Position numbers and translations under genes: made by a program
Assembly: GCF_000003815.2 (NCBI RefSeq)
Contig: NC_049991.1
Location: 7,535,703 to 7,599,702, forward strand
Length of the DNA stretch: 64,000 bases
Reading direction: 5' to 3'
DNA from: Branchiostoma floridae
Taxonomy: Eukaryota > Chordata > Leptocardii > Amphioxiformes > Branchiostomatidae
Part shown: positions 23,337 to 36,400 of the stretch, in pieces
How the letters are laid out: the number at the start of each line of letters is the position of its first letter
Numbering within the stretch: position 1 is the stretch's first letter
Notes under the pieces: model-generated
Seen by the model: the letters and a program-made list of their open reading frames with translations, nothing else
The model's database searches: none
Told to the model about the DNA's origin: nothing

Positions 23337-26095
23337 AGGGACTGGTCGATATTTAGCGGGGGGGGGAGGGCCGGTCGTCAGAGGGGGGAGGGCCTAGGAA
23401 AAAAAATTTGAGCCGGGGGGAGGGCCTAGGAAAAAAAATTTGAGCCGGGGGGAGGGCCTAGGAAAAAAATTTTATCGGACTACCAGCAAAATTTGTCCCT
23501 CAAAATGCCGGAAATTGGCGTTTCAGAGGGTCAAGATTTCAAAATTTCCCCAGGCCTCCACAAGCTTGAGACGCCTCGCACCCGAGGTTCGGCGCCCGAC
23601 ATGGTAAAAAGAAAAAGGCCGGTGGCTCGCCGCTCCACATGTTGAAAATTCGCTCAGTAATATTTCACTGCCGCGCCTTTGACTCTATCTCTGTTTAACA
23701 CCGCTACAATGTTGTAAAAATATTGATGTTACAGTGTTCATTTACCGTTTTAACGCTTGTATTAATAGAGGTGGGCGGAGAAAATATCAGTCAAATTTGT
23801 TTTCCTTTCTTATGAAGCTGGCGCGGCAAAGGCAGGAAGCCGATAAAGTTACCAAAATGCGACGTAAAATATAACGTTACTTCCGGTTTGCAATGCTACC
23901 ATTCAGTCACGGTGACAAAATTTAGCGTACTTGCATATCTAGTCAACATCTGCGCACCAACACATGCCGGTATTTTCCTCATATTTTACCGCAAAAATGA
24001 CGTGAAAATGCGAATTTTTTTTCATAATTTGGAACGCTCTGGAAGATGACTTGCGACAAAGTGCCGTCTGTGAAACGGCCGATGAGACTTGTGAATTCAG
24101 CTTTCCGCGTTTCATGTCGCTTTCTCTCGCTGTACATCGTCAGCAAACTTGTGTGTTTGGAGATCAAAATCTTTGTCGACAATGTTTAATTTGCTTAGAA
24201 GGAAAAAAGACGACTGTCACAGGGCTTGGCGCATCGTGAGGGCTTGGAAGGTTTTGCTTGGCGCAACGTGATTTTAAACCCACTGCGCTACCTGAAATTT
24301 TGCAGACAGGACACCTCTTTCCCCACTACTATATTATAAAATCTTACACAACGTCCTTGTTGTAACCTGTACAGCTAGCAGTGAGTGCTCGACTTGGGAA
24401 CTATCATAATTATCAAAAGCACGCAGTACAAGACGTGTGCAAGCCGATTCCCACGTAGGACATGCTGTTGTACGTGTCGTTACCATGGCAACAGCCTTGG
24501 CTGCAGTCTTAGATGTACCGATTGGACAGGGCGTGCCACTTTGTGCGTAAAATCGAATTAACTTGCGACCAATCACAGCCCGCAGCGGCGTCAAAAAGGC
24601 GGTAAACGTCAATCAAGAAGAAGCGCGAACTATGGGAATAACCCGGGAAACTGCAATGTTTGGGACTGGACAACATACACAAGTCTCGCCAAGGCGTCGA
24701 CTTGTCAAGTAGAGGTGGATGACGCGGAAACTATTGCTTCTACTACAAGTGTTGAGGGACAAGGAGAAGGGGCAGCGGTGGAGTCAGGGCTGGCAAAGAT
24801 CGCGAGGAAACGATGTTGGAGCCGCGGTGAACGGCTCGAGCCTCTCAAATCAAAGAAAATGGCGCAAGAGGCGGCAGTGTCTTTGTCACGTCGGAGACGA
24901 GTGGTGTGTGACGTCTGTTTACAGTTTGCATCCTTAAACGATTCCTTTGTCGATAGTTTTAAAACTATGAAAATCGGAAGCTTGACAGTTCATGAGTCCT
25001 GTGATACAGGCACAGCTACTGAGAAAAGAATCTGAACTAAATGTCAAATAAATGAATTCCCGTCAAAATGCAGGTTCCGGGTGATTCCGATCGGAGTTTG
25101 CAGGCATTATTAGAATCGTGAATAAAAGTGAATGTTACCGAAGAAATAGTATCATGATTCATTGTCATGCTTGTTCATGTGCCAGTACACCTAGAACACC
25201 AGTACAAATGGCCTTTTGATTTAGAACTTTTCTTACGCGCTAACATGTTGCTGCAACATCGAGCGGGCGTGCCACTTTGTAAATATTTTTTTTCAAATCA
25301 TCGCAATATCCTTACTATGTGCAGGCCCATTCCGTCATTTTTGACCGACAAAATGGATGTACAAAAAAAGCGTGGCATTTTTAAAAGATCTCCCGAGTAG
25401 AAGTCTGCGTTCTAACGCCCCGGGAGAGGTAGAGACTGAAGGCGACCGGTCGACCCCGGCCCGCCGTGGGAAAATCGTCCTTACGCTTCGGCGCCCCCCT
25501 CCCCACTACAGTTTTGGTTAGTCGCATCGTGCTGACGTTTTTGTTGGCATTTTCCCCCGAGTCACAGTCAGTTATTGTCACCACAGAACCAACAAGTCCC
25601 AAAGGTATGTATATTATTTGAAAATAAGTCTCCGACAAGCTGCTCCGGGCGGGGCGCGCGCCGCGAGCGGCGCAAATCTACTAGCTGAAATCCAGGTACA
25701 AAATACTTTTGCAGTGTTGTTTGGACTAGTAGAGTGGCATCATTTATGAATATCAAAAGAATAAAGTAGCCTCCATGAAGAATATATTTATGGGCTCCGA
25801 GCCATTCAATTTCCCTTTTATCCTAGGGGTAAGAGATCTGCTTCGCGATTAAAAACGGAAAACCAGTATCAGTATGGCGTAAAGGATATTTCCAAGCGGG
25901 AGCGCGGTGATTTATTTGCGTCTTGAATATTTTTCAAATTTGATAGGAGGGGGGAGGGCCTAGGAAAAATATTTTGACTTGGGGGGAGGGCCTAGGAAAA
26001 AATTTTTGACCGGGGGGGAGGGCCTAGGAAAAATTTTTTGACCCGACCCTCTGACGACCGGCCCTCCCCCCCCCGCTAAATATCGACCAGTCCCT
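23337..26095. mobile_element. 2.76-kb element with G-rich terminal inverted repeats (hAT-like candidate)
   Basis: Left end AGGGACTGGTCGATATTTAG followed by G-runs; the right end is the reverse complement, ending AATATCGACCAGTCCCT. Inside each terminus sit about three tandem units of GGGGGGAGGGCCTAGGAAAA with T-rich tails, in opposite orientations. The interior is unlike its surroundings, with CpG-rich patches, a copy of the GGTCAAGATTTCAAAATTT segment shared with 31480-32280, and a short zinc-finger-like ORF (24715-25035). A second element with related ends lies at 57073-58635. No clean target duplication is visible. The hAT assignment is tentative. Confidence 0.65.
24715..25035 (+). pseudogene. 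Possible transposase N-terminal zinc-finger remnant
   Basis: A 106-codon ORF inside the large element. Its second half has C-D-V-C, then F-x3-F-K, then SLTVHESC, a spacing reminiscent of BED/TTF-type fingers of hAT-derived proteins (C-x2-C, F..G..FK, L..HE). The ORF ends soon after, and no DDE or dimerisation region was found downstream. Could be chance; confidence is low. Confidence 0.3.
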
Positions 26096-27234
26096 AAGCT
26101 TGGTCCTTTGTTTGGCTCTTGTATTTTTATATTTTCTTTAGTATACACTGGTGAGTCTTTTGTGAGAAGGTGGCAAACAGACATAATTTCCTGCACTTGG
26201 CAGGGATGTATGAATTGCCCTCTTCCCAGCCCACTGACCCAGTTTCATCATAATGTTTCCATGTTCGAACATGTGATCACAAATGATGCATCTATGTTGG
26301 AACAGTTTAGAAACTAACAGAAATAATGTATTTGATGTTAGAAATGTTTCTAACATGTTTGAATACTATAGAAACATTTCGAACGTCACATAGATGTTGT
26401 GAATAGTTCTAAACAGTTACTTATCGCAGTTAGATTGTTACAAAGATTTCCAAATTGTTAGAACAAACGGCAAGAAACACTCTCTCGGTAATATGGAATC
26501 GACACTAAAACACGCGAAAAGTAGAAAAAAAATTCTTTGTGAAATTCGTTTAGAAGTCTGTCAAATTTCTGGTCGCTCATTGGTCGTTGCACAATCGTAT
26601 GCTCTAATTGGAACATGGTACTCAAGAATTCAAAGCTAACGACAATGAATATGTATGGTTGGAAAAAAGCAGTGTGGGCTAGCATCATAGTACATTACGT
26701 TTCTATGCTGCCAAAGTATGTTGATGAAAGCATATCCGATATTTCAAACAGTAATGTTTAATATACAGATATTACAGATTTAATATCACTGTAATAATAT
26801 TGTGCCATTGAACCAACCCGATTTGGTCATATTATGCTTGTTGGTGACAGTTTTGCAGGCTTCCTCAACTCACCTTCACCTCGTCTTCTGATATTTTTTT
26901 GCAACTTCCAACTGCTTTATACGATTTACAGTACGGTCGGAAGCTTTTTTTTTCAAATTTGGAAACGGGCAAAAATTGATGCGTGCGTGGATGTCATTAC
27001 GAAACAACCTGTTACCGACAAAATTTATGGTCGGCTGCACAGCAGTGCCAGGTACTGGTAGGTACGGGCAAACCCACCGACCAAAAATAGTCGAACCCGA
27101 TCATTTGCCTCATGGGGTGCTTTGGTAGCAGTGTTGTTTTTTCTTTCTTTAAGAAAGCTGATATCTTTCGTTTTTGTCTCATTTCCCCGTAATTATCTCA
27201 CGGAAATTAGAAAAGAGAAATTAATATATTGTAA
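26096..27234. other. Intergenic upstream of the first monooxygenase, no gene seen
   Basis: The first 375 bases continue the GTTCNAAC-type motif-rich DNA. The rest shows short open frames without recognisable content. Confidence 0.5.
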
Positions 27235-27419
27235 CACTTGTATCCACACGTTTTCAAACGTTGGAAGAAATGTTCGTACACCCCTCTTTGACGTCATCGA
27301 TGGTTTGTCCCTAACGAAATGTGATGACTTTTGTTCACTAGATTTAGAACATACCTGCATAGGATTTGGAAAGAGAAGGAGGTTCTTTAGCACACGTTGA
27401 ACAAAACGTTTGCTATACA
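27235..27419 (+). promoter_or_regulatory. Conserved upstream block of monooxygenase copy A
   Basis: About 140 bases align with 43498-43635 before copy B, including TTCGTACACCCCTCTTTGA, ATGGTTTGTCCC, GATGACTT and ACCTGCATAG followed by GAAAGAGAAGGAGG just before the start. A perfect TGACGTCA site lies at 27289-27296; copy B has TGAGGTCA there. This block is the best promoter or 5' UTR candidate. Confidence 0.55.
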
Positions 27420-30400
27420 ATGGAGACAACAGTCTGTGGTTCGTTCACTGTTTTAGTTTTGGCTGCTTTTGTCTTTTCTGGGGAACATGTCGTCGCCGAC
27501 CATGGCTTCACCCACCGCGAGTCTCTGGACGAGGAAGGCAAGTTCCAACTGTTGTGGAAGTTTGACGACGAGAAGATCGAGTTTGAGGCCCAGGTGCAGA
27601 CGACAGGATGGGTCGGCTTGGGTCTGTCCCCGAACGGAGGCATGCCGGGATCCGACATCGCCATCGGATGGGTCAAAGACGGGACTGCACATCTGACGGT
27701 GGGTCCAAAATATTCCTAATTTGTAGACTTTGTTTGAATTTTTTGCGTTTTTTAGGTGAATGAATTACGAAGGTCTGTATTTCGATTTATTACTTAGCAG
27801 ACTGAAGGAATTACTTAATTCATCATCTAGCAACTTTCGTTGGTTCGACACAATTTGATACTCTGAAATGACCTATTACTACTACTCAAATACATTTCTA
27901 CGTCATTTAGGCCACGTTGATTTGATTATATGGATGACATCCTCGCTCGCACCAATTTTCGGCCATTTCCAAAAAAAAAAAAAGTTTTCGATCACACAAT
28001 AAATTGTGCAAAGCAGCTGTAAAATGAGCACAAATTTTCCGTAGATTGAAAAAAAAGTATCAGAAAACAGATAACTAATGCCATAGAATGCCAAAATAAA
28101 TCTTAAGTCAAAGAATAAGATGTGAAAGGACAGAAAGAAAAAAAATCTATTGTTGGTTGGGGGACGTACCAGTACAGAAAATTCAGGTCCAGAGAATCAT
28201 TTCCAGGTCTGGACATGAACCTGGACCTGATTGTCTGTGGAAACTTGAGAACTGGCAATACTCAAAACAATGGTAATTGGTCAATTTTGCTACAAAGGAA
28301 TCTGTTTGGTGGATTATTGGACTCCCACTGCATTTTAAAATCCCATCTCCATGTAATAAAGGCTAACTGTCTCTGTACCTTTGACTGAAACTTGGTGCAA
28401 TTGACTATAAACTGTACTTGACTTCGCTCTTGTTGTCTTCTTGGCCCCCCCGCGGTTAGACCCCAAATGGCTGCCGACATAGTGTGTCCATTTTGTAATT
28501 GGCGAAACCTGTTCCTCTGTTGTTGTTTTTTCAGGTCTGTTTTTTTTCGGATTGGTCCAAGAAAGAAAAAATGTTTTGCACCCGTGCGATGTACTGGTCC
28601 CTACACCTAACTGTTGGTATACCATACAATGTGTGTTTAGTCCTATGTTCAACCTTCCTGACCACTTTGATTTCATACTGAAGGCAACTTTTTTTTTTGG
28701 CCAAACTTTTTTTTTATTCGCTCGCTCGCATCAGTTTTGTAGTTCCCGGAGGATGTCATCCATATAATCAAATCAACATGGCCTTATGTGGAAATGCCTT
28801 TTCTCCCCTTGTAGGCTTTCATAGGTCTCGTAAAACTATTATTCTATACAATGTACTTGTTTGCTTTTAGAGTTTGAATGTCTGGGCCAGTCTGAGGCTA
28901 ATCTCTGAAAATTCTCATTTTCCTGTCTTAAATCTTTCTTTTTCCCCTTATACATAAAACAAATCTATGGTGACTAAGTGAATGTAAAGAACTGAATATG
29001 TTAAAAGTATCATTCAATACTTGTGCAAATAGCTATAGACCGATGTGCCTGGTAGAGACTAGCATTGAGATCTACCGTGACTTTGCTGACAGTACAGGTA
29101 TCATTCTACTTAGCTAGTCAGCCATCTTAACTGCAATATATAGCATCGAGATCTTGCAGACTGTCGTATATATGGGTTGTTAGGATGTCCCTGTAGCTCA
29201 ACTGGTAGCAGCCTCACAGCTAAGCTCCTGGTAACTGGATTTAAGTGTGGGGAAGGGCGTCTCGGTTGGAAATGCACTTGTCTTTTGGGTGTCCCTTGTT
29301 CGAGGATGCCCTGCTACAGAAACAGGTTGGAAACTTGTTGATTTATGGGCCGCTAAACAATACAAGTTAAAAAAAAAAACAATGGCAATATGGCAAGTAT
29401 GCAGGTTTTTCTTTAAGGAGAAAAACATTAGGATCTGAAACTACTGTTCTTGTATTTACGTGTATTATTACTTGATGTATCATTAATTATGCTGTTGGTA
29501 TGGCGGCTTTGAAAAGGTGTCCCTTGACACCTGTGCCGCCATACCCTCCATTGTCCGTATGTGGAGAATCCAAATAAATAAATAAATAAATACTAGAAGA
29601 AATGTTATGAATAGTAAAGAATGAAAATGGGCATTACGAAGAATTACATTTCCCTGATAGACGAAATGAGGATGTTCACTGAGATACGTGCAGTTACAAT
29701 GTAATTGATTCATTCGATGTCATTCTTCTTTTAACAATTTTTACGATGATCGATTGTGAATATCAAATCGTATTGCATCTGATTATCTAACTATCCTACT
29801 ACCAGTACATTTGTTCTCTCGTTATGCGCTGAATTTCGTATATTCTTTGCTTTTCTTCTGTATCTGTATCTGTATCTATATAGCCGGTATAACCGCCATT
29901 CGGCGTAACACACCAGCTTCGCAGGCACGCGGCGCGGCAGCAGCTGGTTATATTACACTGAATGACCCGTCACACCTAACTTTTGCACATCTATCTGCAG
30001 GCGTTCTTTAAAACTACCCAGAGAAGGTGCCCCTACTGTACTTGGTGATAACAAATTCCACTTTACGATAGTTCTAGGAAAGTACGAATTTTTGAATACA
30101 TCAAACACTTCTCTCTATTATAGAGAAAATTTCTAAACTTTACTTCCAACACGGAAAAATATAGGGACTTACCCTCTAAATTTTCGGTCGAACTCCGTCG
30201 ACCTTGTTCACAGAATGACCCTATCTCCAGAAGTGACGTCAGGAACACACCACTTTTGCAGGAGGGGGTCATAAGTATCAGAAAGTCTATGTCGCCCCCC
30301 GTCTCTGTTGAGCGTAGGTCGGTGGGCTCTAATGTACACTGCCTCCTTTACTCCTCGCGCGAAGAAATCCTGTTCCGAGTCTAGGATTTTGACTTTGTCC

Positions 30401-33400
30401 AACGAAATGGAATGTCCCGGAGACTCAATGTGTATATGTTGCGCGACCTCGGACGATTTGACACAGCTTGGACGCCGATGTTCAAGGAACCTAGTTTTCA
30501 GAGCACGTTCAGTCTCACCAATGTAAGTTTCCTTACAAGGGCCTTTGTTAGTTCTCCCTTGACACGCGATGTGATACACCACCCCGCACCTACTTTCTTT
30601 GGGAGTTTTGTCCTTGGGTGCCTTCTCTCTATACATATATGTACAAGAAGACTTTTGCCCGAGCGGACATGTTCATTCATGTGTGAATCACGATTTTTTT
30701 CACCTGAAGCACTTCGGTAAAGGTAGGTAGTCATAATAATGGGAGTGTAGAATTTTCCCAGAAGCAAACCTTACGCAAGGAGACTTTTGCCCGAGCGGAC
30801 ATGTTCATTGAACCGAATCGGTAGCCGGCAGATTGTCCGCCGTGTCATTGACTCGACAAGAGTGCAGCAAACCGTGGTACTCGCTTAGTGAAAGCATGCA
30901 GGTTCCTTGCTTAGTGTAAACACACAGCGATCGCTTTAAACATGCAGTGGATAAATGCTTCATTACCTTGGAATGGAGGGTGATATGTTGTTTTTTGGTA
31001 GAGTGCGTTTGTTTGGCCAACCGGGTGTATTGACAGGGCATAATTGAAAATAAGGCCACACTGGCTTGATTTTATGGATGACATCTTTATTTTTCACCTG
31101 TTCTGAAAAAATCACCCGGAACTTGCCGACTAATATTGCCGCAAAAGGCCTGCATCATGCCATGTGTTCATGCTGGCTTGTTATGTATTGCCGCAAAACA
31201 TGCTAATTTGTCAAACTTCCTTATAAGAGGGTCTGCATGCTCTTTTCCGTAAGGCGTAGGCAGGCCTTTTTAATTCCCGTAATTCGTAGGGTAAGCTATT
31301 TTATTTCACGTAATTCGTAGTGAGGATGGAAAATTTACCGTAAAGCGTAGCCAGTGTATTTCACGTAAGGCGTAATCTAGCCTAAAAATTTCACGTAAAG
31401 CGTAATTAAGCCTAAAAATTATCCGTAAATCGTAGCTGGCCTCCCAAATTTCGTAAGTCGAAACGTAGTCTACCAGTAAATTTAGTCCTTCAAAACACAG
31501 GAAATTGCGTTTCAGATCTAGAGGATCAAGATTTCAAAATTTCGCCGGACCTCACTTGCGACTCCTTTCACCTTCGGCTTCGGTCATCGACATGGTAAAA
31601 ATATGGTATATACCCTCAAAAATCTTCTTTTTTTTCGCAAATAGAAATGTCATTGAAGTTAGCTTAGTCTGCCAGCAAAATTTGCCCATCAGAATGCAGG
31701 AAATATCATTTTAGAGGGTCAAGATTTCAAAATTTCCATGGTCCTCCTTGTGCCGCCTCGCGCCTTTATTATAAATTGGAACTCGAAATTCTGAAAATAT
31801 GTTGGGGATGTGTGTCAACCTCAAAGATCTGTTTTGCTAATAGAAATTTGCCCATCAAAATGCACAAAATATCGTTTTATAGAGGGTCAAGATTTCAAAA
31901 TTTAGCCGGATCTCTTTTGCCACTCTATTACCTTCGGTCATCGACTTCGTAAAAAATATGTATCATGGCTGGGGGATGTGACGTGTCAACCTCAAACACA
32001 TTTTTTACTGATAGAAATGTAATTTCACTTAGTTTTCTACAATAGCCAAAAAAACTGGCGTTTCAGGGGGGCAGGATTTCAAAATTTTCCCGGACTTTCC
32101 TTCGGCGCTCGACGTTGCAAAAATAAGTTGGCTGGCGTCACCCTCATAAGCTTACGCTGAACCCCTGGGACTCTTTAATTAGAAATGCCATTCAACTTAG
32201 CTTTGTTTGCCAGCGAAAATTTCCCTTCAAAATGCAGGGAATAGTGTTTCAGAGAGTCAAAATTTAAATCTTTCTTGCGGAGCACGACCCCGCCTCTGTA
32301 GAGTGTTTCCAGCCTTCCAGAATTTAGCGTAAACCGTTGTCAGCCTGTCTGAATTTAGCGTAAAACGTTGCCTGCCTTCGTGAATTTAACGTAAAGCGTT
32401 GTCGACCGTCCCGAATTTAGCGTAAAGCGTTGTCAGGACCCCCCATGCAGACCCTCTTATAAGTATTATTCTCATCACAGTCATATATCATCCATAGTTC
32501 TTAGAGCCAGTACCTTCTAATAGTGTACTTCTTTGAACGTTCTTGTCAATATATTCCTTCAGCTGAGATGAACAAAATATCCTACTTGTGCCTCCGAGAA
32601 ATAAAACCTGTTGTTTCTTTTGATACACCGAGGGTGTCCAGTGCCCCGAGGCCAATTTCAAATTAACAATTGCACAATGGACTGGGCATGTCACCATATA
32701 GATTGTCTTCAGAGAGGGCAGACTACCGGGTCAACGTCCTAGTGAGCAACGTCCGACTCCTAGCGAGCAAATATAATGTTACAAGTACAATACCTCTGTC
32801 TGCTTCTGTTGTACAAGACCTCTGGTTCTGTTGTTCTGTTTATTAGTCCAAACAGGACAACAGAAAAGAAAATAGTAAGACAAGCGTTCAAAGACATCAT
32901 ACATTCGCAAAATGATGTTAATTGCTACAAGACTATGTAAAACTGACGTATTCTAAACGGTTTCTCGGCTACTGACAACGTATTCATTGTCAATTGGAAT
33001 CTTAGCACCTTAAAAAGTGTTGCAAATTAAATAACGCCTGTTTCAACTTTTTTTCGATCATCTTACTCCAGGATCGGTTTGCAGAAGCAAAGGCGCAGCC
33101 CCCTGTGGACGAGAGTCAGGACTGGGAGCTGGTGTCTGGGAGCGAGAACGGGACTCACACCGTCCTGAGGTTCAGCAGGAAGCTGACGACCTGTGACGAC
33201 AAAGATCGCGTCATCAACGAGGACACCATGCGGGTTCTGTGGGCATGGCATGACGACGACCCCGAGGACGAGTCTGGTGTGAGCGGCCCGGCCTACCACG
33301 GGGCCAACAGGGGAGTCAGAAGTACGGTCCTTCTCAGTAACATCATCGCGCCGCCAAACCTGAAGGAAACAAACATCACAACATTTGACATCTTGATGAA

Positions 33401-36400
33401 CAACGTAAGACTTGTGCTTTTCTTTCTTTTTTTTGGGGGGGGGGGGGCTTTTTAGTTGACGCCTACGGGACGGAGACATCTTATTGCGTCAATGGCGCCT
33501 TGTATATTTTCGTATTTTCGGTTTGTATGGTTTCGGTTTATTTTTTCTTATTTAGAGCAAGGAGCTTTTATCTGATAAAAGCTCCTTGTTTAGAGTGGTA
33601 ATTTTGAGATCGATTACGAGTGGTAATTTTTGATATCTCCTGTTCTGGACATGCTGTGATCATGATTTTTGAGTGGTAGATAGCCCTCGAGGCAGAGAGT
33701 AAGTGCTGTAAGTTTGGGCTCCCTAGCGGCTTTCTTGGAACTGCAGGCGCCGGTTTCCTTTCAAACTTTGGATGAGAATAACGCTACAACGTGTTGACGG
33801 ATCGTCATGATTTTTGGTATGTAGATAGAATGAGTGATGACATAATGGTATACTAATTATGCAAATCAACAGGTAATTTGCATAATTAATGAGGAAAATT
33901 TATAAATCCACTGCATTCCATGATAGGACTTTTAAACTTGTCACATATGCAGCTGGGAAGGAGAGAAATGTCGATAAATGTCAATTATGCAAATGATGGC
34001 CTCATTTGCATAATTAATGAGAAAAAAAGGAACATGTTGACGGATCATCATGTTTTGTTGCATGTAGGTAGCGTAAGTGAAGACCTACATAATGAGATAC
34101 CAATTATGCAAATCAACAGCTAATTTGCATAATTAATGAGGACATTTTATAAATTCACTACATTCCATGATAGGACTTTAGAACTTGTCACATATGTAGC
34201 TGAGAAAGAGAGAAATGTCAATACATATTTATCATGCAAATGATGATCTCATTTGCATTATTAATGAGAAAATATAAACGTGTTGACTTAGATTTTTTGA
34301 ATGTTTATGAATGGACTTGATGGGAGGACGCAAACAATTTTTTGCGCACAGCTACAGTTAGTAGTTGAATAGAGATGAATGGATTTTCCTGATACTGAAC
34401 ATTCGTGTACATCCGTATGCAGAATTTAACACTTAACCCTTGTCGTTAAAACTCTTTTCAGCTGCAGCGCACACTATACTCTGTATCAATCATGGACATT
34501 ATATTATAAGAACACCACATCGGTACCAAATACAACTGCATTAATCTATCACCTTTGTCTTCATTCCATTTGTGGAGAATTAATGGATCTATATTTGTAT
34601 CCAGGTCTCCGTTCCTGAACAGGACACAGTATACTGGTGCCGTGTGTTCCAGTTGCCGGAGTTGGCTAGCAAACACCACATGATAAAGGTATCAATTTTT
34701 ATTTGTTCATTTCTACCTTTGTTAAGAAAGTTGGTCCGTATGTAGGTCAAGAAAATAACTCTAGAAGTTGTGGATCGAACTTCGTGTTATTTGGTACTTG
34801 ATTAGCGGTTGCTAAAAGAAAGGTCAGGTTCGAAAATGGAGCGCCTGGCACTTTCATCTACAATGACTAATGTAAGCTTATATGTATATATTCAACTTTT
34901 AAACACTTCTTAAAACAGCTGTAAATCGAATGATACATGAAATTTATGATTATATGATACATCTTATTGCAAAAATATGTATTATTCTGTGATATAAAGT
35001 ATGGAAAACTGGGAACTTCTACAGGGGTGCCTAAGCATTTGCACGAACCCTATGAAATTCGTACGAAAATTATGTGATACACACGAATCACTATGCAAAA
35101 ACGCACGAACATTATGAAATTCGCACGAATCACTATGTGATACACACGAACCTTATGAGATTTGCATGAACCTTATGCGAAATTGCACAACCACTGCCCG
35201 GGTCACGTGACAGACGGAGCGGGATTTTCAAGATGGCGGCTAATCAATCTTCGGCGACGGAAAATACGATGTAAGACGTCGAAATGAAGTAAAACAGTAG
35301 CTCACAGGCTATCAAATACATCTTCGTGGTGGTATATGTCTATTCCATGCCTTGAAATATAAATATCACGGGTAGAAACGTTCAAAATCATGCCTTCTCT
35401 CGGCCGCCGCGGTTTTGCATAAGGTTCGTTTGTATCACATAGTGATTCGTGCGAATTTAATAATATTCGTGCATTTTCGCATATGCATAGTGATTCGTGC
35501 GAATTTCATTATATTCGTGCGTTTTCGCATAGTAATTCGTGTGTATCACATAATATTCGTACGAATTTCATAGGGTTCGTGCAAATGCTTAGGCACCCCT
35601 GTTCTATACACTTGGAACTTAATTCATTCATTGTTGTAAAACTCATTTTTGATAATTAAAAAAATTCTTCTGTTTTAATTTTCAAAAAACAACTTAAGTA
35701 ACTATTGATAAAAATGTATAAGATTGATTTTTAAAAATCATTAACCATTGATTCTGACTTGCGATAATTTTTGCTGTTTTGGGGGACGCCCTAGGGGCAA
35801 GACTAACAATGTAATTGCCATTTTCCTTTTCAGTACGAACCCATCACCACCCCTGGTAACGAAGGCGTGGTTCATCATCTGCTGATCTACACCTGTCCGG
35901 CAGATCAAAGCGTCACTTTTCTGCCAGAGGAACATCCGGGACATCGGTGCCGCTCTCCCAACATGCCTCGGGACTGGTGGCCATGTTATGGCGGGAGCCT
36001 TATGGCGGCATGGGCGATTGGTTCAGAGGTGGGGATGGAATTTATGAATGGATTGAGACATTATTAGCTCTATGAACAATTGAGGGGTTCCCTGTGTATT
36101 TATGTCTCTGGACATTTGTGGTCAGCATAACTTTAGAAATTTTGAATGAATTGTAATGTTGTTTTCATATGGGACGGTGTTGGGGACGCAAATGTGAGGA
36201 TCGATTGGGGACCTATCTAGCTGGATGGTTTATTGCGCAACAGTTGCATCAGTAACAATGTATGGCAATTGGCAGCTGTCTTTACTACTGCAGCAGAACT
36301 TCCGGGTTTTGTATATTTTGTTCTGGACACTGTTCAGTGGATTGATTTTGACAAGAGATCACATCTCTACTCATCATTTTCTTAACTCTTAATACCACTG

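Noticed and set aside
29187-29306. Possible tRNA gene
   Set aside because: Box A and box B are about 100 bases apart and no acceptor stem or cloverleaf can be drawn; a SINE with an A-rich tail fits better.
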